Both the position numbers and the translations under genes were made by a program. A stretch of 64,000 bases of DNA, taken from positions 682,001 through 746,000 of the forward strand of contig CBDAPQ010000005.1 of the NCBI GenBank assembly GCA_965198485.1, given 5' to 3'. The notes under the pieces are model-generated. The model saw only the letters and a list, made by a program, of their open reading frames with translations. It made no database searches and was not told the origin of the DNA. Positions within the stretch are counted from its first letter, which is position 1; each line of letters starts with the position of its first letter. This DNA comes from RH-AL1 sp965198485 (GTDB taxonomy: Bacteria > Pseudomonadota > Alphaproteobacteria > Rhizobiales > Beijerinckiaceae). Positions 24,909-33,330 of the stretch are shown here, piece after piece.

Positions 24909-26000
24909 GTGAGTTTTGATCGACGCAGGTTCCTCGGTTTCGCCGCAGGCGTGCCGCTGCTTGGTCTCGATGCCGGGCGCGTTCGCGCAGCATCGCCGCC
25001 GAAGGACGTCAAGGCGGCCTTCATCTACATCGCGCCCGTCAAGGACGGCGGTTGGACATGGGCGCAGAATGAGGGCCGATTGGCGCTCGAGAAGAGCCTG
25101 GGGATCCGCACTGCTTTCACCGAGGGCGTGCCGGAGGTGACCGAACGCGTGAAGCAGGTCGCCGAACGCTATATTGGCCATGGATTCAATCTCATCGTTG
25201 GCACCGCCTACGGCTACTCCGACGCTTTCAAGGAGCTGGCCGACGCCCATCCCGACATCGATTTCCTCAATGCGACCGGCTATACGCAGGGTTCGAACCT
25301 CACCGGCTACTACGGCCGTACTTACGAGGCTATGTACCTCTGCGGCATGGCGGCGGGGGCCGCAACGAAGAACGGTAGGCTCGGCTTCGTCGCCGCCTAT
25401 CCGCTCAGCGTCGTCCTCTGGAACGTCAACGCATTCGCGCTGGGCGCGCGAAGCGTACGGCCCGATTGTGATGTGGCCGTCAGCTTCACCAACACCTGGT
25501 ACGACCCGGTTAGAGAGCAGGAGACCGCACAGGCCCTGATCCAGACCGGCGTCGACGTCATCGCGCAGCATCAGGACACTTCCGGCCCCCAAGTCGCGGC
25601 GGAGAAGGCCGGCATTCACAGCGTTGGCTTCAACGCCGACATGTCACGCTTCGCGCCCCATGCCGAACTCACAGCCGAGGTCTGGAATTGGGCTGCCTTC
25701 TTCGTGCCAACGGTCAGGTCGATTCAGGCGGGCACGTTCAAGGGCGGCCCCTTCCTGGGCGGGATGGCCGACGGCGTGGTGAAGTTGGCTCCCCTACAGG
25801 CGGGCGTACCGGATGCCGTCAGGCCAGCGATCGAGGACAAGCGCAAGGCCATCGTGGCTGGCGCGTTCCATCCCTTCGCGGGACCTATCAGGAAGAACGA
25901 CGGGACCGTGGTCGTGGCCGCCGGGGCGAGGCCTGACGACGCCGCGCTCTGGAAGATGAATTACCTGGTCGAGGGCGTGAAGGGGACGTTGCCGGCATGA
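24909..26000 (+). CDS. BMP-family ABC transporter substrate-binding protein
   Basis: 363 aa periplasmic binding protein of the Med/PnrA (basic membrane protein) family, which binds nucleosides and bases. GTG start. The N-terminal Tat-type signal has RRRFLGF followed by a hydrophobic stretch and an A-x-A cut near RVRA-A. Characteristic: IYIAPVKDGGWTWAQNEGR, AYGYSDAFKELADAHPDIDF, GRLGFVAAYPLSVVLWNVNA, VDVIAQHQDTSGPQVAAEKA. Two permeases and an ATPase follow with ATGA overlaps. Context suggests a pyrimidine base or nucleoside ligand. Confidence 0.92.
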   Translation: MSFDRRRFLGFAAGVPLLGLDAGRVRAASPPKDVKAAFIYIAPVKDGGWTWAQNEGRLALEKSLGIRTAFTEGVPEVTERVKQVAERYIGHGFNLIVGTAYGYSDAFKELADAHPDIDFLNATGYTQGSNLTGYYGRTYEAMYLCGMAAGAATKNGRLGFVAAYPLSVVLWNVNAFALGARSVRPDCDVAVSFTNTWYDPVREQETAQALIQTGVDVIAQHQDTSGPQVAAEKAGIHSVGFNADMSRFAPHAELTAEVWNWAAFFVPTVRSIQAGTFKGGPFLGGMADGVVKLAPLQAGVPDAVRPAIEDKRKAIVAGAFHPFAGPIRKNDGTVVVAAGARPDDAALWKMNYLVEGVKGTLPA

Positions 26001-27511
26001 CGGAGAGTCCCGTGACGTGCGGCACCGTCGCGAACGGTGGCGGACGCATTCCGACGCTGACTATGCTGGATGTCACCAAGTCCTTCTCCGGCAAACCGGC
26101 GCTCGTCGATGCCTGCTTCGATCTTTATCCTGGGGAGGTGCACGCCTTGCTCGGCGAAAACGGGGCGGGGAAGTCGACGCTCATGACGGTAGCCTCCGGC
26201 ATCTATCGCGCAGATAGCGGCGTGATCCAGGTCGATGGCCGCCGCGTCGCTTTCGAAGGGCCGAAGTCGGCGCATTCGGCCGGCATCGGCATGGTGCACC
26301 AGCATTTCCGGCTGGTGGAGGTCTTCACTGTGCTCGAGAATGTGCGCCTGACGGTGCCGGGGATCACCGCCGCCGCGCTTCTCGAGCTGTCAAGCCGGAC
26401 CGGGCTCGACGTCGTTCCCGACGCCCGGGTCTCTGCCCTCTCGGTCGCGGAGTGCCAGCGGGCCGAGATCCTGAAGGTGCTCGCCGGCGGCGCGCGCATC
26501 CTCCTCCTCGACGAACCGACGGCGGTGCTCACGGACGAGGAGGCGTCGTCCCTGCTCGCCATGCTGCGCGGACTGGCCGCGGACGGTCTTGCGATCGTTC
26601 TCATCACGCACAAGCTCCACCAAGTGGCGGCCTACGCGGATCGAGTGACGGTCATGCGCGCCGGCCGCACGGTGGCCCGGGGGCTGGCGACGGCCGGTAT
26701 GGACAAGGCTGCCGTCGCCCGCCTCGTCGTGGGCGATCTCGCCGCGCCGGTGCGGTCGACCGGCAGACCACCTCTCACGTGGAAACGGCTGAAGGTCAGA
26801 GGGCTCCGCGGCACCGCCTACGGCCCCATCGATGTCGACGTCCGCAGCGGCGAGGTCGTCGGCGTGGCCGGAGTGGGCGGTGGCGGCCAAGCGGCGATCG
26901 TCGACGCTCTCGCGGGCATGGTCGCTTCGGCCGGGACCGTCGAAATCGACGGCGTTGACATGACCGACCGCGGCCCGGGGGAACGCCGCGCGGCCGGCTT
27001 GCGAACCGTACCAGCCGATCGTTACGGCCGGGCGCTCGCCGCCGACCTCGACATCGCGATGAACGTGGCGCTCACCACATTGCGTTCCGGGCGCTATGGC
27101 CCGTGGCTGCGTGTCGACCGTCGCAGCATGAAGGCGGACGCCGACGCCGCGATCACCGCCCAAGACGTACGCGGCGGCTCGCCCTCCACCCGGGTCCGCG
27201 TTCTATCGGGAGGCAATGCGCAGAAGCTCGTCGTGGCGCGCGAGTTCTCCGGCGACCCGTCCGTGATCGTCTGTCATTCCCCGACCCGCGGCCTGGACGT
27301 CGGCGCCTGTCGCGCGGTCGCCGATGCGATCGTCGCCGCCCGCGACGGAGGGCGCGCGATCCTGCTCATATCGGAGGATCTTGATGAGGTCCTCGACCTC
27401 TCCGATCGCGTCCTCGTGCTTGCCGGGGGTCGCGACGCAGGATGGTTCGAACGGAGCGGGGGTCGCTTCGACCGAGCGTCGATCGGAGCGGCCATGGTGG
27501 GCCATGCGTGA
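25997..27511 (+). CDS. Nucleoside-type ABC transporter ATPase, two NBDs
   Basis: 504 aa cytosolic ATPase with tandem nucleotide-binding domains as in sugar/nucleoside (YufO-like) importers. NBD1: GENGAGKST Walker A, LSVAECQRAEILKVLAGGAR signature region, ILLLDEPTAVL Walker B. NBD2: degenerate P-loop GVGGGGQAAIV, LSGGNAQKLVVAREF signature and SPTRGLDVG. Degenerate NBD2 is usual in this family. Its ATG overlaps the preceding TGA. Confidence 0.93.
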   Translation: MTESPVTCGTVANGGGRIPTLTMLDVTKSFSGKPALVDACFDLYPGEVHALLGENGAGKSTLMTVASGIYRADSGVIQVDGRRVAFEGPKSAHSAGIGMVHQHFRLVEVFTVLENVRLTVPGITAAALLELSSRTGLDVVPDARVSALSVAECQRAEILKVLAGGARILLLDEPTAVLTDEEASSLLAMLRGLAADGLAIVLITHKLHQVAAYADRVTVMRAGRTVARGLATAGMDKAAVARLVVGDLAAPVRSTGRPPLTWKRLKVRGLRGTAYGPIDVDVRSGEVVGVAGVGGGGQAAIVDALAGMVASAGTVEIDGVDMTDRGPGERRAAGLRTVPADRYGRALAADLDIAMNVALTTLRSGRYGPWLRVDRRSMKADADAAITAQDVRGGSPSTRVRVLSGGNAQKLVVAREFSGDPSVIVCHSPTRGLDVGACRAVADAIVAARDGGRAILLISEDLDEVLDLSDRVLVLAGGRDAGWFERSGGRFDRASIGAAMVGHA

Positions 27512-27519
27512 GGGGAACG

Positions 27520-28569
27520 ATGCGTAGGGTGATATTGGCGCGCAGACCAGACGCCAGCCCCGGCCTGATAGCGGCGGCCTCGGCCATGGGCATCGCTGCC
27601 GGCCTTGCGCTCACCACGATCGTGCTGCTCGCGGATGGTGTCCAGGTCGGCGACGTGCTGCAGGAGTTCGTTGTCTCGACCTTCTTGCGTTGGGACGGCC
27701 TGTCCCTCGTGGCCGTGGCCGCCACGCCGCTGGTCCTGTGTGGTCTGGCAGGCGCCACCGCCTTGATGGTCCGCTTTTGGAACATCGGCATAGAAGGGCA
27801 GATGTGGGCCGGCGGCGCCGCTGCGACGGCCGTCGCCTTGAACGACCTGGGCCCCGATGGCTGCCGTCCGCTGACGATGGCTTGCGCCGCCGTCGTCGCC
27901 GGAGCCGTGTGGGTCGCTGTCCCGCTCGTTCTTAAGGCGTGGCTGCGGATCAACGAAATCATCACAACGCTCCTGTTGAACTACGTGGCCCTCCTCCTGA
28001 CCCAGCAGATGTTGTTCGGGCCGTGGCGCGACCCGGTTTCCAACTTCCCCTATACGCTGCCCTTCCCTCCAGCCGACGTCCTCGCTCCGTTGGGATGGGG
28101 GCGCATGAAGACCGGAACGCTGGTGGCGCTCGCCGTCTGGGCCGCCGCATGCCTCCTGCTGCGCTTCACGCGTTTTGGCGCCGAGGTCGAGGCGGTCGGA
28201 TCGGCTCCCGAGGTAGCCCGGGCCGCCGGTCTTCCCGTGGCGAGGGTGACCGCGGTCGTGGTGCTCGGATCCGGCGCGCTGGCGGCGCTCGCGGGTTTCG
28301 TCCTATTGGCGGGGCAGGAGCACCGGCTGACCCAGTCACTCTGCGCCGGCTACGGCTTCTCCGGCATCGTCGTGGCCTTCCTTGCGCGCCTCACCACGGT
28401 TGGAGCGCTACCGGCCGCCGTCCTCGTCGCCGCCCTCTACACGGCCGCGGACGGCCTCCAGATGTTTTATCAGCTGCCGCGGGCCCTCGTCGAAGTGGTG
28501 CAGGCGCTCCTGCTCCTTTGCATCGTCTGCTCGGACCTCGTAGTCCGCTACCGTCTGAGGTTCGCATGA
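27520..28569 (+). CDS. ABC transporter permease (YufP-like)
   Basis: 349 aa with about eight to ten hydrophobic segments; BPD_transp_2 family. FWNIGIEGQMWAGGAAATAV is the family signature, and IITTLLLNYVALLLTQQML and GYGFSGIVVAFLARLTTVGA are typical of nucleoside permease 1. Start at the ATG at 27520, 8 bp after the ATPase stop, with GAGGGGAAC before it. The last codons overlap the next permease (ATGA). Confidence 0.9.
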   Translation: MRRVILARRPDASPGLIAAASAMGIAAGLALTTIVLLADGVQVGDVLQEFVVSTFLRWDGLSLVAVAATPLVLCGLAGATALMVRFWNIGIEGQMWAGGAAATAVALNDLGPDGCRPLTMACAAVVAGAVWVAVPLVLKAWLRINEIITTLLLNYVALLLTQQMLFGPWRDPVSNFPYTLPFPPADVLAPLGWGRMKTGTLVALAVWAAACLLLRFTRFGAEVEAVGSAPEVARAAGLPVARVTAVVVLGSGALAALAGFVLLAGQEHRLTQSLCAGYGFSGIVVAFLARLTTVGALPAAVLVAALYTAADGLQMFYQLPRALVEVVQALLLLCIVCSDLVVRYRLRFA

Positions 28570-29492
28570 GCCCCGCCTTCCTGACCAACTGGTTCGGCGC
28601 CACGGTCGTCTCGGCCATGCCCCTGCTGCTCGCAACGCTCGGCACGATTGTGGCGGGCCGCGCAGGCGTTCTCAGCCTAGGCGCCGAGGGGTTCATGGCG
28701 ATGGGCGCCATGGCCTCGGCGTGGGCAACGCTCGCGACCGGGTCGTGGATCGCCGGTATCGCCGTAGGCTTTTTCGCGGGGGCACTGCTGGCGGCGGTAT
28801 TCGCCTTCGCGGTCGTCGTGATGCGGGCGGATCAGGTCGTCTCGGGCATTGCCACGGCCGCACTCGGCGCGGGCCTCGCCGGATTTCTAGGCCAAGGCAT
28901 CTCGCAGCTCCCTCTCCCCGCCGTGCCAAGGCTTCATCTCGGACCCCTTTCCGCCCTTCCCGTGGTCGGTCGCGTCGTGTTCTCGCAGGACATCCTCGCG
29001 TACTTCGCGCTCGCGCTCGCCGCAGCGTTGTCGGTGTTCCTGGCAAGGAGCATAGCCGGCCTGCGCCTGCGCGCCGTCGGCGAGCATCCGGCGGCCGCCG
29101 ATGCCGCGGGGATTAGCGTCCCGATGGTGCGGATCACGGCCGTCCTTGTTGGCGGCGGCCTGTGCGGTCTCGGTGGCGCCTACCTCTCACTGGCCTCGGC
29201 GCAGCTCTGGATCGAGAACATGGTCGCGGGGCGCGGTTGGATCGCGATCGCGCTCGTCGTCTTCGCATCATGGTCACCCGGCCGGGCAGTGGTGGGCGCC
29301 CTGATGTTCGGTGCAGTGGACTCCCTGCCGCCCAGGCTGCAGGCGGCGGGAGTGGCCTTCCCCACTTTCCTCCTGATGACCGCTCCCTATCTTGCGACCA
29401 TCGCGGTGCTCGCCGTCTCGCGGCTCCTGGGAAGCTCCGGCTACGAGCCGGCGGCATTGGGCCAGCCTTTTCTGCGTGAAGACCGCGTGTAA
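28566..29492 (+). CDS. ABC transporter permease (YufQ-like)
   Basis: 308 aa, second permease of the importer. AGRAGVLSLGAEGFMAMGAM is the N-terminal family motif; DQVVSGIATAALGAGLAGF and VGEHPAAADAAGISVPMVRI form the coupling region, and GRGWIAIALVVFASWSPGRA closes the family pattern. Completes a BMP-ATPase-permease-permease operon in tight order after the oxygenase and VOC genes. Confidence 0.92.
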   Translation: MSPAFLTNWFGATVVSAMPLLLATLGTIVAGRAGVLSLGAEGFMAMGAMASAWATLATGSWIAGIAVGFFAGALLAAVFAFAVVVMRADQVVSGIATAALGAGLAGFLGQGISQLPLPAVPRLHLGPLSALPVVGRVVFSQDILAYFALALAAALSVFLARSIAGLRLRAVGEHPAAADAAGISVPMVRITAVLVGGGLCGLGGAYLSLASAQLWIENMVAGRGWIAIALVVFASWSPGRAVVGALMFGAVDSLPPRLQAAGVAFPTFLLMTAPYLATIAVLAVSRLLGSSGYEPAALGQPFLREDRV

Positions 29493-29719
29493 AACACAAG
29501 TCCGTGCTCAATATGACATCAATCAAAGAAAATATTGCACATATATGATGTTGCTGAGCAAAATGACGTTGATCAACTCCCTTGCTCATATATAATGATC
29601 TGATCAACTAGACTGTTGAAAATCTTGTTTCGTTTCGCGTCGGGGGACGATCGGGCCGATCAGGATTTGGCAGTGCCGCTCAGCTTTTGTTGAGCAGCCT
29701 TCACGAGGGGTAGTTCGCG
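29493..29719. promoter_or_regulatory. AT-rich promoter region before the porin gene
   Basis: 227 bp, much richer in A/T than its surroundings between 29495 and 29600, as expected for a strong or silenced promoter. It contains TTGATCAA-type sequence in GTTGATCAAC and again TGATCAAC nearby, a repeated palindromic half-site that differs from the RutR box. The porin ATG follows a GGGGTAG at 29720. Confidence 0.45.
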
Positions 29720-31234
29720 ATGCGACGGATGAAATGGTTTCTATTACTCACGACAGCACTGGCGTCGCCGTTGCTGGCAGGAGAGGCGTGGGCGCAGGCC
29801 TCGCCGCCCGCCGAGACGACCGTACAGGCGCCAGGTCTTGCGCCTGGCCCGACGCCGCGCCGGAGCGTCCCAAAGGTGTCCGTCCCGCGACGTCGCTTAG
29901 TCGGCCATCGCATCAATCCGACCGGAAATCCCGGTCGTATCCGCCGCTACGTCGATCCCCACGTCTATCCGGGTCTGCAGAAGCCCGCGCCGCCTACGGC
30001 GGCGTCGCCGATCGGACCCCTGGCCCCCGTCGGCGCCGCCCTGGAGGCCGCCGGCATCAAGGCGCATCTGATCTTCCTGGATGTCGGCTTCAACAATCTC
30101 AACACCGGCATCCAGCGCGGTTTCACAAGTAACGACGGCTTTCTGATCGCCGGCTTGGACTTCGACATGCAACGCATCGCCGGCCTCAACGGGGGCACGG
30201 TCCACATCGAGGAGGATGTCATTCCCTACGTGACCGGGAACGCCTTCGCGACGAAGACGGGCGACCTCACCGCCGGATTCATCCCCTTCTACAATCCGAC
30301 CGCGTCCAAGTTCGCGGAATTGACCTACGAGCAGAAGCTGCTGGGCGACCGCCTCGACCTCGAATTTGGCCGCAGCAACCCGTCCCGCTTCTTCATCAAC
30401 AACATCTGCGGGAACCTGTCTACCTGTTACAACAACGTTTACATCTTCGACGCCAACGGCACGGTAGCCTCGAACGGTCTCTGGAGCGGGCGCTTCGCCT
30501 ATAACTTCAGTCCTTCGGTCTACATCCAGGCCGGCGCCTACGAGAACAACGCGCAATCCGTGAACCAGGACGGCTTGGTGTTCGACGGGTCGACCGACAC
30601 CGGCATCCTCACGATGGCCGAGATCGGCTACAAGACCGACTTCACGACGACCCGCTATCCGCAACGTTACGAGGCTATCGGCTTCTACACGACGTCGAAC
30701 AGGGCGGACCCGTTTGGCTCTTCCCAGCCCGAGCACGGGACCGGAGGCTTCATACTGCAAGGTCAGAAAGTCATCTGGCGTGCGGACGGCGGGACGCAGG
30801 ACAATCTCCACCCGACGGCGCTCGCCGCATATCTGGACCTCGCGGGCTCGCCGAACTCCTTCGCGCCCGTGACGTTCGAGGTCTACGGCGGCCTTACGCT
30901 TCAGGCCCCGCTGCAATCGCGGCCCTTCGACAGCATAGGCTTCAAGGTCCATCTGACCGAGCTCTCGACCAGCGAGCAGTCGTACCTGCAGTACGCCAAC
31001 CTAGCCGCCGGTGGCAGCGGCTACAACAAAGGGAGGGACAGTATCGGCTTCGAGCTGAACGCTCACGTCCAATTGGGCCCTTACGTCGCCGTCGAGCCGA
31101 CGATCTCCTACTATGCCAACGCCAACAACTACTTCGCGCCCTCGTCGACCGTAGTCGCCCACGACGGTTTCTTCGTGGGCGGCATTCTGAGCGCCGGATT
31201 GGGTCAGGCGCTCGGCCTGTCATCCACCCCCTAG
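29720..31234 (+). CDS. OprB-like carbohydrate/solute porin
   Basis: 504 aa outer-membrane beta-barrel. Sec signal peptide in the first 26 residues (MKWFLLLTTALASPLLAGEA... ending WAQA), a Pro-rich linker to about residue 90, then a barrel with alternating aromatic strands: GFIPFYNPTASKFAELTYEQ, LDLEFGRSNPSRFFI, ICGNLSTCYNN, WSGRFAYNFSPSVYIQAGAY, and a final strand near FVGGILSAGLGQAL. Placed right after the nucleoside importer, it may let the same solutes through the outer membrane. The stop TAG abuts an IS630 end; removing the IS leaves TAG unchanged. Confidence 0.75.
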   Translation: MRRMKWFLLLTTALASPLLAGEAWAQASPPAETTVQAPGLAPGPTPRRSVPKVSVPRRRLVGHRINPTGNPGRIRRYVDPHVYPGLQKPAPPTAASPIGPLAPVGAALEAAGIKAHLIFLDVGFNNLNTGIQRGFTSNDGFLIAGLDFDMQRIAGLNGGTVHIEEDVIPYVTGNAFATKTGDLTAGFIPFYNPTASKFAELTYEQKLLGDRLDLEFGRSNPSRFFINNICGNLSTCYNNVYIFDANGTVASNGLWSGRFAYNFSPSVYIQAGAYENNAQSVNQDGLVFDGSTDTGILTMAEIGYKTDFTTTRYPQRYEAIGFYTTSNRADPFGSSQPEHGTGGFILQGQKVIWRADGGTQDNLHPTALAAYLDLAGSPNSFAPVTFEVYGGLTLQAPLQSRPFDSIGFKVHLTELSTSEQSYLQYANLAAGGSGYNKGRDSIGFELNAHVQLGPYVAVEPTISYYANANNYFAPSSTVVAHDGFFVGGILSAGLGQALGLSSTP

Positions 31235-31246
31235 AGCAGATTCCTC

Positions 31247-31852
31247 TCAGGTAGCATTGTAGCCTGCTGCGGCGAACATGTTGGCGCATTCGGCTGGCGT
31301 GATCTGGTCGACGAGGCGGCCAATGGCAGCCCAGAGCGCGTCCTTCGTCCGTTCCGCCGCCTTGCGTAGCAGAGCCTTGAGCTTGGCGAAGGCGTTCTCG
31401 ATGGGGTTGAAGTCGGGGCTGTAGGGCGGCAGCAGGCGCAAGCTGGCACCGGCGGCTTCGATCAGGGCCTCGACCTGCTTCCCTTTGTGCGCCGGCAGGT
31501 TGTCCATGATGACGATGTCGCCGGGTCGCAGTTCGGGAACGAGCACGTGCTCGATGTAGGCCTCGAAGCAGGGCCGGTCGACGGCGCCGTCGAGCACGAA
31601 GGGCGCCACGATGCCGCGAAGGCTCAGGCCGGCCACCAGCGTCGTCGTCTTCCAATGGCCGTGCGGCACGCCCATCCTCAGCCGCTCACCACGCGGGGCG
31701 CGTCCGTGCGTGCGGGCCATCTTGGTCGAGGTGCCGGTCTCGTCGATGAAGATCAGCCGGTCGGGATCGAGATCGAGTTGGCCCTCGAACCAGTCCTGCC
31801 GCGCCTGGCGGACGTCGGGACGGTCCTGCTCGGTGGCGTGCGCGGTCTTTTT
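31247..31852 (-). CDS. IS630 transposase catalytic part (OrfB)
   Basis: DDE catalytic half. After a -1 shift on the A7 run the frame reads KTAHATEQDRPDVRQARQ, then LIFIDETGTSTKMAR (first Asp), DIVIMDNLPAHKGKQVE (second Asp) and PYSPDFNPIENAFAKLK (final Glu), all typical of IS630/Tc1-mariner transposases. An independent start would lie near 31720. Appears complete and probably active when fused to OrfA. Confidence 0.87.
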   Translation of the reverse strand, partial: KKTAHATEQDRPDVRQARQDWFEGQLDLDPDRLIFIDETGTSTKMARTHGRAPRGERLRMGVPHGHWKTTTLVAGLSLRGIVAPFVLDGAVDRPCFEAYIEHVLVPELRPGDIVIMDNLPAHKGKQVEALIEAAGASLRLLPPYSPDFNPIENAFAKLKALLRKAAERTKDALWAAIGRLVDQITPAECANMFAAAGYNAT

Positions 31853-32193
31853 TTACGCGTGATGCCGTGGCGACGGAAGTAGCGCCAAAGCGCCGTGACG
31901 CTGACGAAGGCGCCCTCGCCAGCCAGGCGCGCCTTCAGTTCCAGCAACGTGATGTCGGGCACGTCGGCCAGTGCCGCCGCGATGAGGCTGGCGTGCGCCT
32001 CGGTGCGGCGCGACAGGCGATCTCCTCCCTGCGGCTTGGCCCGGCCGTCGCCGCCAGCGCGCCTCAGAGCGGCCCAGCGGATCGCGCTCGACGCACTGAC
32101 GCCGAAGCGCGCCGCAGCCTCGCGGCAGGACAAGCCCTCCTCGACAGCCAAGAGGACGCGGGAGCGAAGGTCGTAGTGCAGCGATCGGGGCAT
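31753..32193 (-). CDS. IS630 transposase N-terminal part (OrfA)
   Basis: 146 aa helix-turn-helix half. MPRSLHYDLRSRVLLAVEEG, LSCREAAARFGVSASSAIRW and ALWRYFRRHGITRKK end at the slippery A7 run. It supplies DNA binding to the inverted repeats and is probably read through to the catalytic frame by programmed -1 frameshifting. Confidence 0.87.
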   Translation of the reverse strand: MPRSLHYDLRSRVLLAVEEGLSCREAAARFGVSASSAIRWAALRRAGGDGRAKPQGGDRLSRRTEAHASLIAAALADVPDITLLELKARLAGEGAFVSVTALWRYFRRHGITRKKRPRTPPSRTVPTSARRGRTGSRANSISIPTG

Positions 32194-32246
32194 CGGGCCT
32201 GGCCTCCTCGCCAGACCAGCCCTGAATCACAGCGCGGCGCCGTGCG

Positions 32247-33077
32247 CTACCCCTCACGAGTCAACCGGCGAGGAAACTGCTCTAGAGCAGGGTGTCGGCC
32301 CCGGGGAGCGAGCCCGAGCGTGATCAGCCCGACGACGTTGGCGACCGTCTCCTCCATGAAATCTGGATCGTCCAACGTCCGGCCGAGAATCGCGTCGATC
32401 TGGACGGAAAAGTCGGCGTAGTGCTGAGTGATCGCCCAGAGTGAGAAGATGAGATGGTAGGGATCGACGGGCGCCAGGCGCCCATCGGCGATCCACCGTC
32501 CGATGATCGCCGCCTTGAGATCGACGAGGGCGCGAAGGCTGCCGGTCAACTCGCCCATGAGCAGCGGCGCTCCCTGGGTGATCTCTAGACAGAACAGCCG
32601 CGATGCCTGAGGGAAGTCACGCGAGTACCGGAGCTTCACCCTGACGTAGTTCGAGATCACCTCGAGCGGATCGCTGTTCGTCTCGATCGCGGCGAGCGGC
32701 ATCAGCCACATCGACAGGATGCGGCGCATGACCGCCAGGTAGAGTTCCTCCTTCGAACGGAAATGATACAGGAGGTTGGTTTTCGACGTGCCGGCCTGCT
32801 CGGCGATGCGGTCCAGGCTCGCTCCGTGGAAGCTGTAGGCGGCGAAGACGTCCAGAGCGCAATCGAGGATCGCTGTCTTGCGGGTGTCGACGCGTCGGCT
32901 GCGTTTCGCCGGCATGGCGGAGGATTTGGCGGTAGACGTTTTCAACTTGACCGGGGCCGGTTTGGCCGCAAGGGACTTCGTCCGCCGAGGCTTCGCTGTG
33001 GAGGTACCGGTTGCGGCTTGTGCGGGCACGTCGGATCTGACTACGGCCTTCGTCATCTTGTCGTTGGTCGCCTGCAT
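32247..33077 (-). CDS. rutR: RutR-type TetR-family regulator of pyrimidine catabolism
   Basis: 276 aa. HTH: ALDRIAEQAGTSKTNLLYHF (here SLDRIAEQAGTSKTNLLYHF), close to E. coli RutR over its full length, with DFPQASRLFCLEITQGAPLL, LAPVDPYHLIFSLWAITQHY and YADFSVQIDAI matching the ligand domain that binds uracil and thymine. The N-terminal 70 residues are a Lys/Ala/Pro-rich extension absent from E. coli RutR. The last 11 residues (from EQFPRR) are encoded by the IS630 end; without it the protein would end HPALGGG. GACCA-NN-TGGTC boxes before rutA and the oxygenase operon are the likely targets. Confidence 0.88.
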   Translation of the reverse strand: MQATNDKMTKAVVRSDVPAQAATGTSTAKPRRTKSLAAKPAPVKLKTSTAKSSAMPAKRSRRVDTRKTAILDCALDVFAAYSFHGASLDRIAEQAGTSKTNLLYHFRSKEELYLAVMRRILSMWLMPLAAIETNSDPLEVISNYVRVKLRYSRDFPQASRLFCLEITQGAPLLMGELTGSLRALVDLKAAIIGRWIADGRLAPVDPYHLIFSLWAITQHYADFSVQIDAILGRTLDDPDFMEETVANVVGLITLGLAPRGRHPALEQFPRRLTREG

Positions 33078-33330
33078 CGTGTTCCTTCGTTCGGGCCGAC
33101 CCAGCGATCCTCTGGACCGTCCCTCTTCGTGGGGACGGGGCTATAAGAATCGCATTCGCGAGCGGTTGCGTTCCATAGCCCTCGGCGCTCCGGGATGAGT
33201 TTTGGTTCCTGACGTCTCCACCCTCTGCCAAGAAAGTTCAAGCGGGCCGCGCGACGGGTAGTGGGTCCTGCGTATCGCGCCCGCCGATGATCGCCGCGCG
33301 GTGTCGGCGCATCTTAAAGGAGTTCTCCTC

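Larger units (their letters stand above)
31234..32282 (-). mobile_element. IS630-family insertion sequence
   Basis: 1,049-bp element flanked by TA at 31232-31233 and 32283-32284, the standard IS630 target duplication. Ends match as inverted repeats: GAGCAGATTCCTCTC at the left and, on the other strand, GAGCAGTTTCCTCGC at the right. The two transposase frames on the minus strand overlap at a run of seven A residues near 31850. It inserted between the convergent porin and rutR genes and changed the C-terminus of RutR. Confidence 0.9.

Noticed and set aside
29897..30952. 351-codon minus-strand frame opposite the porin
   Set aside because: The porin strand has a signal peptide and barrel pattern; the complement has none.
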